Below are positions 50,409-61,090 of a stretch of DNA of 64,000 nucleotides, in pieces. The first letter of the stretch is position 1. Each line of letters opens with the position of its first letter. The notes beneath the pieces were generated by a model. The model was not told where the DNA came from and searched no databases. It saw nothing but the letters and a program-made list of their open reading frames with translations. The DNA comes from Pseudomonas fluorescens (GTDB taxonomy: Bacteria > Pseudomonadota > Gammaproteobacteria > Pseudomonadales > Pseudomonadaceae): NCBI RefSeq assembly GCF_902497895.1, contig NZ_CABVHQ010000003.1, forward strand, positions 1-64,000. Direction: 5' to 3'. The position numbers and the translations under genes were made by a program.

Positions 50409-51362
50409 ATGTCCAGCACGCCTTATGTGATCGCCCAGGCCCAGGCCCGCCAGCTACTCGAGCAAGTCGACGTGCCGCAGATCCTGCGCAAGCTGTTCCG
50501 TGACCTGGCGGCCGGGCAAGCGGTGCAACCTGCCCAGCAGCTGGTGGAATTCCCTCAGGGTGCTGGCGATTTCATCAACTACCTCGGGGTATTGGCCGAA
50601 GACCGCGTCTATGGGGTGAAAACCTCGCCCTATATCGTGCGTAGCGAAGGCCCGCTGGTGACGGCCTGGACGCTGTTGATGTCAATGGAAACCGGCCAGC
50701 CGTTGCTGCTCTGCGACGCTGGCGAACTGACCACCGCCCGCACCGCCGCGACCACTGCGGTGGCGGTTGATGCACTCGCCGCGCCTCACGCCCAGCGTCT
50801 GGCCATCATTGGCAGCGGCCCTGTAGCCCAGGCGCACCTGCGCTATGTGAAAAACCTGCGCGACTGGCAAAGCATCAGCCTCTATTCGCCGAGCCTGACC
50901 GGCAAAAGCCCCGCGGAGCTCGCGTCGCTGCGCGCACTTGAGCCGCGCCTGCAGATCGTTGCCAGCCGTGAGGAAGCGCTCAGCGACGCCGATGTGATCA
51001 TGCTCTGCACCTCCTCGGCCGCTCCGGTGATCGACCCGCTTGCATTGAGCAAACCGGCACTGATTACCTCGATCAGCACCAACGCGCCGCGAGCTCATGA
51101 AGTGCCGCCGCACGCCTTGAATGAAATGCAGGTCTATTGCGACTATCGTCAGACCACCCCCGGCTCGGCTGGAGAAATGCTGATCGCCAGCGAGCAGCAT
51201 GGCTGGGACAAAAGCGCCATTCGCGGCGATCTGCCAGAGCTGCTAAGCAACCAGACACCGCGTCCAGCCTACGACCGTCACGTATTCTTCCGCTCCATCG
51301 GCCTGGGCCTGGAAGACATCGCACTGGCCAATGCGCTCTACCATTTGCAGCGCAAAAGCTGA
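50409..51362 (+). CDS. dauB: NAD(P)H-dependent iminoarginine reductase DauB (ornithine cyclodeaminase family)
   Basis: 317 residues. The fold is that of ornithine cyclodeaminase/mu-crystallin: Rossmann motif IIGSGPVAQAHLRYV, with ITSISTNAPRAHE and KTSPYIV. In P. aeruginosa DauB reduces the imino acid produced by DauA to L-arginine, so the pair converts D-Arg to L-Arg. The genes dauB-dauA-dauR follow here in the same order. The rhlB-dauB-dauA-dauR neighbourhood also matches P. aeruginosa. GGGAG precedes the ATG. An ornithine cyclodeaminase role is less likely given this context. Confidence 0.85.
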   Translation: MSSTPYVIAQAQARQLLEQVDVPQILRKLFRDLAAGQAVQPAQQLVEFPQGAGDFINYLGVLAEDRVYGVKTSPYIVRSEGPLVTAWTLLMSMETGQPLLLCDAGELTTARTAATTAVAVDALAAPHAQRLAIIGSGPVAQAHLRYVKNLRDWQSISLYSPSLTGKSPAELASLRALEPRLQIVASREEALSDADVIMLCTSSAAPVIDPLALSKPALITSISTNAPRAHEVPPHALNEMQVYCDYRQTTPGSAGEMLIASEQHGWDKSAIRGDLPELLSNQTPRPAYDRHVFFRSIGLGLEDIALANALYHLQRKS

Positions 51363-51392
51363 CACAGCCGATTGACCAGACAGGGTGCAGTC

Positions 51393-52717
<1,325 letters not shown>

Positions 52718-52807
52718 AGTGCCCTCAGGTGACGGCCCGCCTCGATTGCGGCAAACTCCCAGCGCCCTTTTCGATAGGGCGCTGAACGCTGCCTGGAGCA
52801 ACACCCT

Positions 52808-53464
52808 ATGACACCACCTCGACAAGACCCCGCCCTGGACAACTTCCGGGCGATTGCCGATGCCATCGCCACGCTGTTTTACCCCCATGCCGAGGTGGTG
52901 CTGCACGACCTGCGCACGCAAAAGATCGACTACATCGCCAACAACCTGTCCAAGCGCGAAGTGGGTGACGATGCTGCACTGGAGGACATGCTCAGTGAAG
53001 AGGTCAGTGAAGAGGTCAGTGAACGAAACATTGGCCCGTACGAAAAACTCAACTGGGACGGTCAGAAAATCCGCAGCCTGAGCAGCGTACTGCGCGACAG
53101 CAACGGTCAGCCGCTGGCGGTGCTGTGCATCAACCTGAATATCTCACTGTTCGAAAACGCCAAGGCTGCACTGGACCTGTTCCTGTCGCCGAGCAAGCTG
53201 ATTGCGCAACCGGACTCACTGTTTCGGGATGACTGGCAGGAGCGCATCAACACCTTCCTGCACGCGTGGCTGCGCGAACGTCAGTTGAGCCTCAACCTGC
53301 TGACCCGCGAGCACAAACGCGAACTGGTGCTGGCCCTGCACGCCGAAGGCGCCTTCAAAGGCAAAAGCGCCTCCAATTACGTGGCTAATGTGCTGAACAT
53401 GGGACGGGCGACGGTGTACAAGCATTTGAAGGAATTGAAGGAATTGAAGGAGCTGAAGGACTGA
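52808..53464 (+). CDS. dauR: DauR transcriptional regulator (YheO-like PAS plus HTH)
   Basis: 218 residues. PAS-like YheO domain (about 12-125) containing YPHAEVVLHDLRTQKIDYIANNLS and LAVLCINLNIS, then a helix-turn-helix end (KGKSASNYVANVLNMGRATVYKHL). In P. aeruginosa DauR represses the dau operon and responds to a D-arginine catabolite. Two tandem repeats are built in: SEEVSEEVSE near residue 63-72 and a C-terminal LKELKELKELKD (9-base DNA repeat), which may be an unstable extension. A REP pair begins right after the stop. Confidence 0.88.
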   Translation: MTPPRQDPALDNFRAIADAIATLFYPHAEVVLHDLRTQKIDYIANNLSKREVGDDAALEDMLSEEVSEEVSERNIGPYEKLNWDGQKIRSLSSVLRDSNGQPLAVLCINLNISLFENAKAALDLFLSPSKLIAQPDSLFRDDWQERINTFLHAWLRERQLSLNLLTREHKRELVLALHAEGAFKGKSASNYVANVLNMGRATVYKHLKELKELKELKD

Positions 53465-53583
53465 AGATCAAAAGATCAAAAGATCGCAGCCTGCGGCAGC
53501 TCCTACGCCGGCCGAGTACACCTGTGAAATTGCAGGCGCATGCAATCCTGTAGGAGCTGCCGCAGGCTGCGATCTTTTGATCA
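53464..53583. repeat. BIME between convergent dauR and binding-protein genes
   Basis: Reverse arm (from 53464, GATCAAAAGATCAAAAGATCGCAGCC) and forward arm (GTAGGAGCTGCCGCAGG...GATCTTTTGATCA). Its terminal TGATCA supplies the TCA (TGA stop) of the minus-strand gene at 53581. Confidence 0.85.
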
Positions 53584-54357
53584 ATCGCCGTAGATATCCG
53601 ACTTGAAGTACTTGGCCTGGATCTTCTGGTATTCGCCGTTGGCGCGAATGTCGTCGATGGCTTTGTTCAGCTGGCTCACCAGCTCGGTGTTGCCCTTGCG
53701 CACGGCGATTCCGGCACCCTCACCCACGTATTTCGGATCCTTGAGTTCCGGGCCGACAAAGGCGTAATCGGCGCCACGTGGCATCGACAGGAAATCATCC
53801 AGAGGAATGGTATCAGCGAAAATGGCGTCCAGGCGACCGGACGCGAGGTCCATGTAGATCTCTTCGTTGTTGCCATAACGCTTGACCGTGATCCCCTTGG
53901 GCTCGAAGACTTCGGTAGCGTAACGGTCAGTGGTGGTGGCCCGTTGCACGCCAACCGTTTTGCCTTTGAGGCTGGCGTACTGATCGTCAACCACAGCGCC
54001 TTTCTTCATCACCAGCCGCGACGAGGTGAAGTAGTACTTGTGGGTGAAGTCGACCGAGTTCTTGCGCTCTGCGGTGATGGTCATCGACGACAGCGCGGCA
54101 TCGATTTTCTTCACCTTCAGCGATGGAATCAAGCCATCGAACTCGCTCTCGATCCACTCGCACTTGACCTGCATTTGCGCGCACAGCGCATTGCCGATGT
54201 CGTAATCGAAGCCGCTGATTTTTCCTTCGGACGTCTTGAACGCAAAGGGCGGGTATGCCGCTTCAATACCAATGCGCAGGTTTTTTTCAGCGGCGAACAA
54301 GCTGCTGCATGCCAACAGACTGAAGGCCAGGCCACTGATGAGGGTGAGTTTCTTCAT
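53581..54357 (-). CDS. Periplasmic basic amino-acid binding protein (ArgT/HisJ type)
   Basis: 258 residues from ATG 54357. Signal peptide ends at SSLFAA (about 22), then [31 protein letters not shown], typical of the lysine-arginine-ornithine binding family. It is convergent with dauR, and in P. aeruginosa a comparable gene next to dauR is part of D-arginine metabolism. It probably delivers D- or L-Arg/Lys to an ABC importer encoded elsewhere. A palindrome shared with the dauB promoter lies upstream. Confidence 0.87.
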   Translation of the reverse strand: MKKLTLISGLAFSLLACSSLFAAEKNLRIGIEAAYPPFAFKTSEGKISGFDYDIGNALCAQMQVKCEWIESEFDGLIPSLKVKKIDAALSSMTITAERKNSVDFTHKYYFTSSRLVMKKGAVVDDQYASLKGKTVGVQRATTTDRYATEVFEPKGITVKRYGNNEEIYMDLASGRLDAIFADTIPLDDFLSMPRGADYAFVGPELKDPKYVGEGAGIAVRKGNTELVSQLNKAIDDIRANGEYQKIQAKYFKSDIYGD

Positions 54358-54455
54358 GTTCGTTTTCTCGCGGGTTGTTGTTTGTTTGGCAAGATGAAGA
54401 AGGGCAGCTGCAAGCTGCAAGTTAAAAGCTTGAAGCTGCTTCTATTGTACTTATA

Positions 54456-54470
54456 ATTCCATACTGGACT
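54456..54470. promoter_or_regulatory. Second dau-type palindrome upstream of the binding-protein gene
   Basis: ATTCCATACTGGACT matches the dauB palindrome at 13 of 15 positions. It lies about 99 bases upstream of the start, on the promoter side, in an AT-rich patch. Confidence 0.5.
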
Positions 54471-54570
54471 TTTATGTATTGATCGTCAATCGAGTGGCCG
54501 CACTTCATTCTTCCTTTGGTCGCGAGGATGGATTGGGGTGAATCAGGAAGATAGAGGGTGTGGCTGATGG

Positions 54571-54670
54571 CCCTATCGCGAGCAAGCTCGCTCCCACAGT
54601 GAATTTGTGGTGAACACAAAAAAGGTGATCGACACAGATGCCATGTGGGAGCGAGCTTGCTCGCGATGAC
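54571..54670. repeat. REP pair (TGGGAGCGAGCTTGCTCGCG family)
   Basis: CGCGAGCAAGCTCGCTCCCACA (about 54578) and TGTGGGAGCGAGCTTGCTCGCG (about 54643) face each other. This family occurs only here in the window, in the gap between the binding-protein gene and moaE. Confidence 0.82.
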
Positions 54671-54703
54671 TGACTTACAGTCAACGGAGAATAGCCAGCC
54701 TGT

Positions 54704-55156
54704 TTACTTGTTCCAGCGCTCCACCGCCGCATGATCGCTGTCCTTGCCTTCCACCCAGCGAGACCCGTCGCTGGTGTTTTCTTTCTTCCAGAACGGTGCA
54801 CGGGTTTTCAGGTAGTCCATGACAAAGGCGCAGGCATCGAACGCAGCCTGGCGGTGGGCGCTGGCGGCACCGACGAAAACAATCGGCTCGCCCGGTTCCA
54901 GGGCGCCGATCCGGTGCAGCACTTCAAGCTTGAGCAGCGGCCAGCGCTGCTCGGCTTCCACGGCGATCTTGCCGAGGGCTTTTTCGGTCATGCCCGGGTA
55001 GTGTTCTAGAAACATTCCGGCAACCTCAAGCCCATCGTTGAAGTCACGCACGTAGCCGACAAAACTCACCACCGCACCGACGCCGACGTTCGCCGCGTGC
55101 ATCGCGTTGACTTCAGCGCCCGGGTCGAACGCCGTGGATTGCACGCGAATCGCCAT
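54704..55156 (-). CDS. moaE: Molybdopterin synthase catalytic subunit MoaE
   Basis: 150 residues with HYPGMTEKALG and the conserved RIGALEPGEPIVFVGAASAHR, GSRWVEG-type end. With MoaD it converts precursor Z to molybdopterin in the cytoplasm. Starts 2 bases after the moaD stop in the minus-strand order moaC-moaD-moaE. Confidence 0.93.
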   Translation of the reverse strand: MAIRVQSTAFDPGAEVNAMHAANVGVGAVVSFVGYVRDFNDGLEVAGMFLEHYPGMTEKALGKIAVEAEQRWPLLKLEVLHRIGALEPGEPIVFVGAASAHRQAAFDACAFVMDYLKTRAPFWKKENTSDGSRWVEGKDSDHAAVERWNK

Positions 55157-55158
55157 GG

Positions 55159-55401
55159 TCAGCCTCCGGTCACGGTGGGGAAAAACGCCACTTCATCGCC
55201 GTCGGCCAGTGGCTCGTCGAGCTGGCACAGGTCTTCATTGCGCGCGCACATCAGGTTCTGTTCGCTCAGCACCTGGGCACCATCACGCTGCGCCAGCAGC
55301 ACCCGCACATCATCGACCGAGGCGAAATCGCCTTCGACTTTCAGCGAATCCACACCCAGTGCCTCACGGTAGCGGGCAAAAAACTTCACCGTCACTTTCA
55401 T
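55159..55401 (-). CDS. moaD: Molybdopterin synthase sulfur carrier MoaD
   Basis: 80 residues, ubiquitin-like fold. The C-terminus is FFPTVTGG; the diglycine end carries the thiocarboxylate. The ATG shares one base with the moaC stop (TAATG). The longer frame from 55494 lies inside moaC and is rejected. Confidence 0.93.
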   Translation of the reverse strand: MKVTVKFFARYREALGVDSLKVEGDFASVDDVRVLLAQRDGAQVLSEQNLMCARNEDLCQLDEPLADGDEVAFFPTVTGG

Positions 55402-55871
55402 TATTCGGATACCTGATAGTGGCCGCTCTTGCCGCCCAGTTTCTCCAGCAAGCGCACGTTCTCGATGATCATGCCGCGATCCACGGCCTTGCACATGTCG
55501 TAGATGGTCAGCGCGGCGACGCTGGCGGCGGTCAGGGCTTCCATTTCGACACCGGTCTGCCCGGCAAGCCTGCAGCGGGCGACGATGCGCACCGCGTCTT
55601 CACCTTCGGCACTGAGTTCGACCTTGACGCTGGTCAGCAGCAGCGGATGGCACAACGGGATCAAGTCCGAGGTTTTCTTCGCCGCCTGAATCCCGGCGAT
55701 CCGCGCCACGGCGAACACATCACCCTTGGGGTGACCGCCGCTGACAATCATCTGCAGGGTTTCGGGGAGCATGCGCACAAGCGCTTCGGCCGTGGCTTCA
55801 CGTGACGTCACGGCTTTTTCGGTGACGTCGACCATATTGGCGCGACCTTGGGAATCGAGATGAGTCAGCAC
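55401..55871 (-). CDS. moaC: Cyclic pyranopterin monophosphate synthase MoaC
   Basis: 156 residues: [26 protein letters not shown] at the start, [27 protein letters not shown] (the active-site region) and [22 protein letters not shown]. It forms the pterin precursor of the molybdenum cofactor with MoaA, which is not in this window. First gene of the moaCDE operon. Confidence 0.95.
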   Translation of the reverse strand: MLTHLDSQGRANMVDVTEKAVTSREATAEALVRMLPETLQMIVSGGHPKGDVFAVARIAGIQAAKKTSDLIPLCHPLLLTSVKVELSAEGEDAVRIVARCRLAGQTGVEMEALTAASVAALTIYDMCKAVDRGMIIENVRLLEKLGGKSGHYQVSE

Positions 55872-55955
55872 AGGTTTACTCCTGATCAGGAGCGTCGATT
55901 GTAAACCTGCGGGTTAATTATTCGCACGTTTGATTGCAAGATCGCCACCGGTCCC

Positions 55956-56078
55956 CCGTAGGAGCTGCCGCAGGCTGCGATCTTTTGATCTTCATCGAGC
56001 TTGCCGACGCCAAAAGATCGCAGGCTTCGCCAGCTCCAAGATCAAAAGATCGCAGCCTGCGGCAGCTCCTACAGGGGG
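55956..56078. repeat. Triple REP cluster
   Basis: One forward arm (GTAGGAGCTGCCGCAGG, 55958) and two reverse arms (about 56012-56035 and 56041-56072). The middle arm has lost its last bases. It lies between moaC and the phoH-like gene. Confidence 0.85.
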
Positions 56079-56137
56079 GTTGTCGTTTGTCAGACAGAAA
56101 CCGGGCGGCTTTGGGCCGCCCGGTTTTGGTGAGGGGG

Positions 56138-57529
56138 TTACAAATGCGATTCGGCGTATTCGGCCAGAATCGAACGAGGCACCCCTTGCAGGGTGATGTG
56201 CACCCCGTTGGGGAAGTCTTTGAAACGTTCGGTCAGATAGGTCAGCCCGGAGCTGGTCGCGGACAGGTAAGGGGTGTCGATCTGCGCCAGGTTGCCCAGG
56301 CACACCACTTTGGAACCGGCACCGGCACGGGTGATGATGGTTTTCATCTGGTGCGGGGTGAGGTTCTGGCATTCATCGATCAGGATCAGGCTCTGCTGGA
56401 AGCTGCGGCCTCGGATGTAGTTGAGGGATTTGAACTGCAACGGCACTTTGCTGAGGATGTAGTCGACGCTGCCATGGGTGCTCTCGTCATCCATGTGCAA
56501 GGCTTCGAGGTTGTCGGTGATGGCGCCCAGCCAAGGCTCCATTTTTTCCGCTTCAGTGCCGGGCAGGAAGCCGATCTCCTGGTCCAGTCCCTGCACGCTG
56601 CGGGTAGCGATGATCCGCCGGTAACGCTTGCTGACCATGGTCTGTTCGATGGCGGCAGCTAGGGCCAGGATGGTTTTCCCGGAACCGGCAGCACCCGACA
56701 GGTTGACCAGGTGGATGTCCGGATCGAGCAAAGCGAACAGCGCCAGGCTCTGATAAATGTCACGCGGTTTCAGACCCCAGGCTTCCTGGTGCATCAGCGG
56801 TTCCTGATGCAGGTCGAGAATCAGCAGTTTGTCTACCTCGATCTCCTTGATCCAGCCGACAAAACCCTGTTCGTCAATGATGAACTCGTTGATGTGCACC
56901 GCCGGCAGATTGTCGATCAGTTGCACCTGGTGCCAGGTGCGACCGTGATCCTGACGGGTTTCGACCTTGCTCACACGGTCCCAGAACGACCCCGTCATGT
57001 TGTGGTAACCGTTGGGTAGCAGCGACACGTCGTCGACCAGTTGGTCGGTGCTGTAGTCCTCGGCTGCGATCCCGCAGGCCCGGGCCTTGAGGCGCATGTT
57101 GATGTCTTTGGTGACCAGCACCAAGGGCAGCTCAGGGTCGCGTGCATGCAGGTCGATCAACTGGTTGATGATGATGTTGTCGTTCAGATGCTCGGGCAGA
57201 ATGATGTTCGGTTCGGCACGCTTGCTCATCAGAATTGACAGCAAACCCTTGGGCCCGCTTTTGCCACGCTGGATCGGCACACCGAGCTCGACGTCTTCAG
57301 GGCTGGCGTCGCCCAGGGTCTTGTCGATCAGGCGAATGGCCTGACGGCATTCCGCGGCCACGCTGTGATGCCCGCTCTTGAGCTTGTCCAGCTCTTCAAG
57401 CACGGTCATCGGGATCGCAACGTGGTGTTCTTCGAAGTTCAGGAGAGCGTTTGGATCGTGAATCAATACGTTGGTATCGAGTACATAAAGGATTGGCTGG
57501 TTGGAAGGGCTACGTCCGTGATCATCCAT
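56138..57529 (-). CDS. PIN-PhoH fusion ATPase
   Basis: 463 residues. An N-terminal PIN domain (about 12-145; LDTNVLIHDP with Asp18, and VTKDIN) precedes a linker region and a PhoH ATPase domain (Walker A GAAGSGKT 279-286; Walker B-like LILIDECQNLTP). PIN-PhoH proteins combine RNase and ATPase/helicase activity. It is sometimes called YlaK in Bacillus. Located upstream of moaC by transcription direction (minus strand), with a REP cluster in between. Confidence 0.9.
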   Translation of the reverse strand: MDDHGRSPSNQPILYVLDTNVLIHDPNALLNFEEHHVAIPMTVLEELDKLKSGHHSVAAECRQAIRLIDKTLGDASPEDVELGVPIQRGKSGPKGLLSILMSKRAEPNIILPEHLNDNIIINQLIDLHARDPELPLVLVTKDINMRLKARACGIAAEDYSTDQLVDDVSLLPNGYHNMTGSFWDRVSKVETRQDHGRTWHQVQLIDNLPAVHINEFIIDEQGFVGWIKEIEVDKLLILDLHQEPLMHQEAWGLKPRDIYQSLALFALLDPDIHLVNLSGAAGSGKTILALAAAIEQTMVSKRYRRIIATRSVQGLDQEIGFLPGTEAEKMEPWLGAITDNLEALHMDDESTHGSVDYILSKVPLQFKSLNYIRGRSFQQSLILIDECQNLTPHQMKTIITRAGAGSKVVCLGNLAQIDTPYLSATSSGLTYLTERFKDFPNGVHITLQGVPRSILAEYAESHL

Positions 57530-57891
57530 ACTCGGTCACCTTTGTGGGAGCCAGTCGACGCAATACCGTGACAGTGCTGCGCCTCGAAGTGGCCACCGAA
57601 TTCACCTGCCGCACTCAAATGAAAAGCACGATACAAGTGAACTGCACACAAGGGGTCTTGGAAGACGCCACCTGTGTTGCAGGTTTCGGCGGTCTGTATT
57701 CGTAATACTCCAAAACCTGTGACAGAAAAAAGTACTTTGACGTTTTTTTGAAGTTTATTTTTCAGAGTGACCAATAGCACTTGGCGGACTGCCATCACCC
57801 CGTATAAAGTCGGAAGTCCGCCTGCAATGAAATCTTCGTAAAAATTTCTCTTTTCAGCTTTTCCCCCAGCATTTGCTGGCCTTTGGTCCTT
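57530..57891. other. Intergenic region between the deacetylase-like and PIN-PhoH genes
   Basis: About 360 bases without a credible gene; AT-rich around 57710-57870. It should carry the promoter of the PIN-PhoH gene. The open frames here are short and without family resemblance. Confidence 0.5.
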
Positions 57892-59016
57892 TCAGCGAAA
57901 AGCGTCCTGGCAATCCTCCCAGCCGATCCCGCTCTGTGCGGTTTGCCTGATCAACCAGGGCAGCGCGTTTTTTAGCGCATCCTGTTTAACATTGAAATTG
58001 ATCACCCCGCGCCGCCACAGCAGCATCAGGGTCAACACCCGCTCGCCACTCTGTTGAGCCTTGAGCCTGCCGCCTGCGTCCTGTGGATCGATGTCCCACA
58101 AGACCACCTGCAATCCCTGAGCCTTGAAAAAAACTTCGCCATCGGCGCGACGCTGGCCATAGGGCGGGCGGAACAGCGGCACATAGCTCTCCGGCAGCTT
58201 GCCTTTGAGCAGTTCGATGCTGCGCTGGATCGAGTAGTGCCAGTCCTGCCAATGACTATGGGAGCGGTATTCCCAGCCCTGCACGCCCACGCACTGCTGT
58301 GAATACAGGGCCTGCAGATCAGCCACCGAGTGCTGGGCCAGGCGCGCCTGAATATCGCTGCCCAGCACAAAGAAGGTCCCGCTCATGTTCGACTGGCGCA
58401 GGTAGTCGGCGAGCCAGGCGCTGTTATCCGGCGAAGCAGCGGCAGCACTGTCGAAGGTCAGCAGAAACAACCGGTCGTAGAGTTCGTCACCGTTGCGCTC
58501 GTAGTCACCGAAACGATCGATTTCGCTGCTGGTTTGCGGAAACAACGCCGCCTTGTGCAGCTGCTCGTCCAGATAGCGCTCATGGAACATCCGGCTCGGT
58601 TCGGCCCAGCGTGTGTAGAAGGAATCGGTCGCAACCTGAAACTTGCCGGCCTGTTCGCGCAGGCTGTCCAGGTCTTCGACTCGATAACAGAAGGAGGCGT
58701 CCTGATCGCAGCTTTGCTGGGCGAAGTTGTAGTTGGCGAGCAAGCGCTGCCACATCCGCTGACGAACGCGATCGATCGACTCCAGATTGATCATCCGCAA
58801 GCCCAGGCGCTGCTTCAACGCCGCCTCGTCCAGAGCTTCACTGGCCAGCAACGCGCGCGAGAAGGTGAGGATTTCCGCCCGCGACGCCACGTCGAACAAG
58901 GTCGGACTGCCGAGCTGCTCCGGCCAGGTGCTGCGATCCAGCGTGGCGACGTCAGTGGGCGCGGCCATGGCACCGAGACTGAGCAGCCAGGCCGAGAAAA
59001 CGAGGGCGATACGCAA
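57892..59016 (-). CDS. Polysaccharide-deacetylase-like exported protein
   Basis: 374 residues from a TTG at 59016, which follows GGAGAC at a suitable distance and opens a signal peptide (MRIALVFSAWLLSLGAMAA, cleavage near 19); the GTG at 59049 lacks both. NodB-type core in the second half: TFDSAAAASPDN (motif 1; the usual second Asp is Ser), SHSHWQDWHYS (motif 2 region), RPPYGQRRADG (motif 3), LWDIDPQDAGG (motif 4). The N-terminal ~180 residues are helical and of unknown role. Catalysis may be altered or lost. Presumably periplasmic. Confidence 0.78.
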   Translation of the reverse strand: MRIALVFSAWLLSLGAMAAPTDVATLDRSTWPEQLGSPTLFDVASRAEILTFSRALLASEALDEAALKQRLGLRMINLESIDRVRQRMWQRLLANYNFAQQSCDQDASFCYRVEDLDSLREQAGKFQVATDSFYTRWAEPSRMFHERYLDEQLHKAALFPQTSSEIDRFGDYERNGDELYDRLFLLTFDSAAAASPDNSAWLADYLRQSNMSGTFFVLGSDIQARLAQHSVADLQALYSQQCVGVQGWEYRSHSHWQDWHYSIQRSIELLKGKLPESYVPLFRPPYGQRRADGEVFFKAQGLQVVLWDIDPQDAGGRLKAQQSGERVLTLMLLWRRGVINFNVKQDALKNALPWLIRQTAQSGIGWEDCQDAFR

Positions 59017-59094
59017 AGGGATGTCTCCATAACAAAACCCGCGGCGCACTATAGCTGATCTGGTGCACTACCCCCGGCCCTGTTGGCGCGCCCG

Positions 59095-59407
59095 AAAAGA
59101 TCGCAGCCTTCGGCAGCTCCTACGTGGACCGTGTGCATCCGGCCAATCTGGTGAACAACGCAGACGTCCACGGTTCAAGGTGAACACGACCGTGTCCATC
59201 CGACCATTTTGGTAAACAACGCATACGTCCACGGTTAAAGGTGAACACGACCGTGTCCATCCGACCATTTTGGTAAACAACGCAGACGTCCACGGTTAAA
59301 GGTGAACACGACCGTGTCCATCCGACCATTTTGGTAAACAACGCATACGTCCACGGTTAAAGGTGAACACCGTCCCCGTAGGAGCTGCCGCAGGCTGCGA
59401 TCTTTTC
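59095..59407. repeat. REP pair enclosing a 61-bp tandem array
   Basis: Reverse REP arm at 59095-59124 and forward arm at 59377-59407. Between them are a degenerate copy (about 59122-59179) and three near-perfect 61-base units (59180-59240, 59241-59301, 59302-59362) starting GTGAACACGACCGTGTCCAT, then a partial unit. Position 43-48 of the unit alternates GCAGAC/GCATAC between successive copies. Confidence 0.9.
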
Positions 59408-59499
59408 AAATGACGCCGTCGATCCCTCTATAACCTCCATTACTGGAGTCAACTCGGTCAACCCCCTAGAATCCCCCGACGATTTCAGGAGACGACTTC

Positions 59500-60279
59500 A
59501 TGCTGATGGTGATTTCCCCAGCCAAGACCCTCGATTACCAGACCCCGCCGGTGACCCAGCACTTTACCCAGCCGCAGTACCTCGATCACTCCCAGGAGCT
59601 GATCCTGCAGTTACGCGAGCTGAGCCCGGCGCAGATCAGTGAGTTGATGCACGTTTCCGACAAGATCGGCGGCCTCAACGCCGCCCGTTTCGGCAGCTGG
59701 ACCCCGGCCTTCAGCCAGGCCAACGCCAAGCAGGCGCTGCTGGCGTTCAAAGGCGATGTGTATACCGGTATGAATGCCGAAACCTTCAGCGAGGCAGATT
59801 TCGAGTACGCCCAGCAGCACCTGCGCCTGTTGTCGGGCCTGTACGGCCTGCTGCGCCCGCTCGACCTGATGCAACCGTACAGACTGGAGATGGGCACCAA
59901 ACTGGTCAATGCCCGTGGCAAGGACCTTTACGCTTTCTGGGGCACCCGGATCAGCGAGTGGCTGAACCAGGCCCTGGTCGAGCAAGGCGATGACCTGCTG
60001 CTCAACCTGGCTTCCAACGAATACTTCTCGGCGGTCAAACGCTCGGCCCTGAACGCGCGGATCATCAATACCGAGTTCAAGGACCTGAAAAACGGCCAGT
60101 ACAAAATCATCAGCTTCTACGCGAAAAAGGCCCGAGGCATGATGAGCCGCTTTGTTATTCAAGAGCGGATCAACGACCCTGCCGCGCTCAAGCAATTCGA
60201 TGCCCAGGGCTACCGTTTCAGTGCCGAACAGTCGAAACCCGACACTCTGGTTTTTCTGCGCGACCACGCCCCCGAATAA
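59500..60279 (+). CDS. yaaA: Peroxide stress protein YaaA
   Basis: 259 residues beginning [17 protein letters not shown] and ending with VFLRDHAPE; YaaA/DUF328 signatures [39 protein letters not shown] and [14 protein letters not shown]. In E. coli YaaA lowers free iron under peroxide stress and binds DNA. Stand-alone gene after the 61-bp array. Confidence 0.93.
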   Translation: MLMVISPAKTLDYQTPPVTQHFTQPQYLDHSQELILQLRELSPAQISELMHVSDKIGGLNAARFGSWTPAFSQANAKQALLAFKGDVYTGMNAETFSEADFEYAQQHLRLLSGLYGLLRPLDLMQPYRLEMGTKLVNARGKDLYAFWGTRISEWLNQALVEQGDDLLLNLASNEYFSAVKRSALNARIINTEFKDLKNGQYKIISFYAKKARGMMSRFVIQERINDPAALKQFDAQGYRFSAEQSKPDTLVFLRDHAPE

Positions 60280-61090
60280 AGCACTGTTTCGGCGCACGTC
60301 ATTTGTAAGGCACGTGCGCCGACCGCTATTCCCCTCCGATTTCCCCCGCCGAATACGCCATTTTTATGGCGTCAAAAATACCTCTTATGTTTTTTGAACT
60401 TTTCATTCGTTCGAAATTTGTCGATTTTTTTTGTAGTGGCACTTATTTTTTTTGCCAGTAGTGGCATATACCCATCCAAATCGATCAATCCCCCGTCAAT
60501 AAAGGGCCATATGGCCAGTGATAGCAATATGCAGTCGGTGCCATCTTTGGCAATATTTCAAGAAATTTCAGATTTCAGGATGGGCGGGCAGGAACTATGT
60601 CCAGATGAGTCGTTCATACCACCGGTAACGATTATCTTTGGGAACGTACGAGATAACTTACGTAGCAAGGCGATCACCGTAGCGAAGTTGTCACATGAAC
60701 TTCGACACTCTGATCCCTGAGGTGGAACAAACGTGAAGGACGGGAGATAAGACAACATCACTATCCCCTATAAGGCCATGGCCGCGCCCCTACAATTGCG
60801 CTCACCTGAGTGCATAACCACTTGATTTAAATGGCTTTAAGTCAACTATCGAGTGCGAGAAATTCTTTGCACGAATGTCTTCCCGAGGAAGACCGGCTGC
60901 ATATCAGGGCAGGTCATAACAACAAGGCCAAGTTTCGCACACCTTGAGTGCTTTATTTAGACACTCGGAACTTAGTATGCCTGCACACGGCCTGTGGCGC
61001 CTTACGGTCACACTTTCGAGTGCACTATGACCGCTGAACATCATTAATTCCGGCCATCTAATGGCGTAATAAATTACAGAGGTAAATGCG
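60280..61090. other. AT-rich region upstream of algD
   Basis: About 810 bases, clearly poorer in GC than its flanks. It holds a 10-base-stem hairpin at 60290-60321 (CGGCGCACGT/ACGTGCGCCG, no U-run) after yaaA, and one doubtful small open frame (60394-60720). Sequences resembling AlgU (sigma-22) -35 boxes occur: GGAACT at 60591 with TCATA 16 bases after GAACTA, and GGAACTT at 60967. The algD promoter and long leader of pseudomonads are expected here; none of these boxes is proven. Confidence 0.55.
60394..60720 (+). CDS. Doubtful small exported protein upstream of algD
   Basis: An open frame of 108 residues from a TTG. Its first 28 residues look like a signal peptide (FVRNLSIFFVVALIFFASSG), followed by a polar chain with proline, serine and cysteine but no recognised motif. 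Against it: TTG start, weak ribosome site, unusual composition, and overlap with where the algD promoter might lie. It may be real, a remnant, or chance. Confidence 0.25.
   Translation: MNFSFVRNLSIFFVVALIFFASSGIYPSKSINPPSIKGHMASDSNMQSVPSLAIFQEISDFRMGGQELCPDESFIPPVTIIFGNVRDNLRSKAITVAKLSHELRHSDP

Noticed and set aside
59068..59341. Short frames in the 61-bp array with repeated peptide units
   Set aside because: The unit length is not a multiple of three and the frames have no start context; the repeat is non-coding.
59180..59362. CRISPR array
   Set aside because: The units are contiguous with no unique spacers and no cas gene is present.
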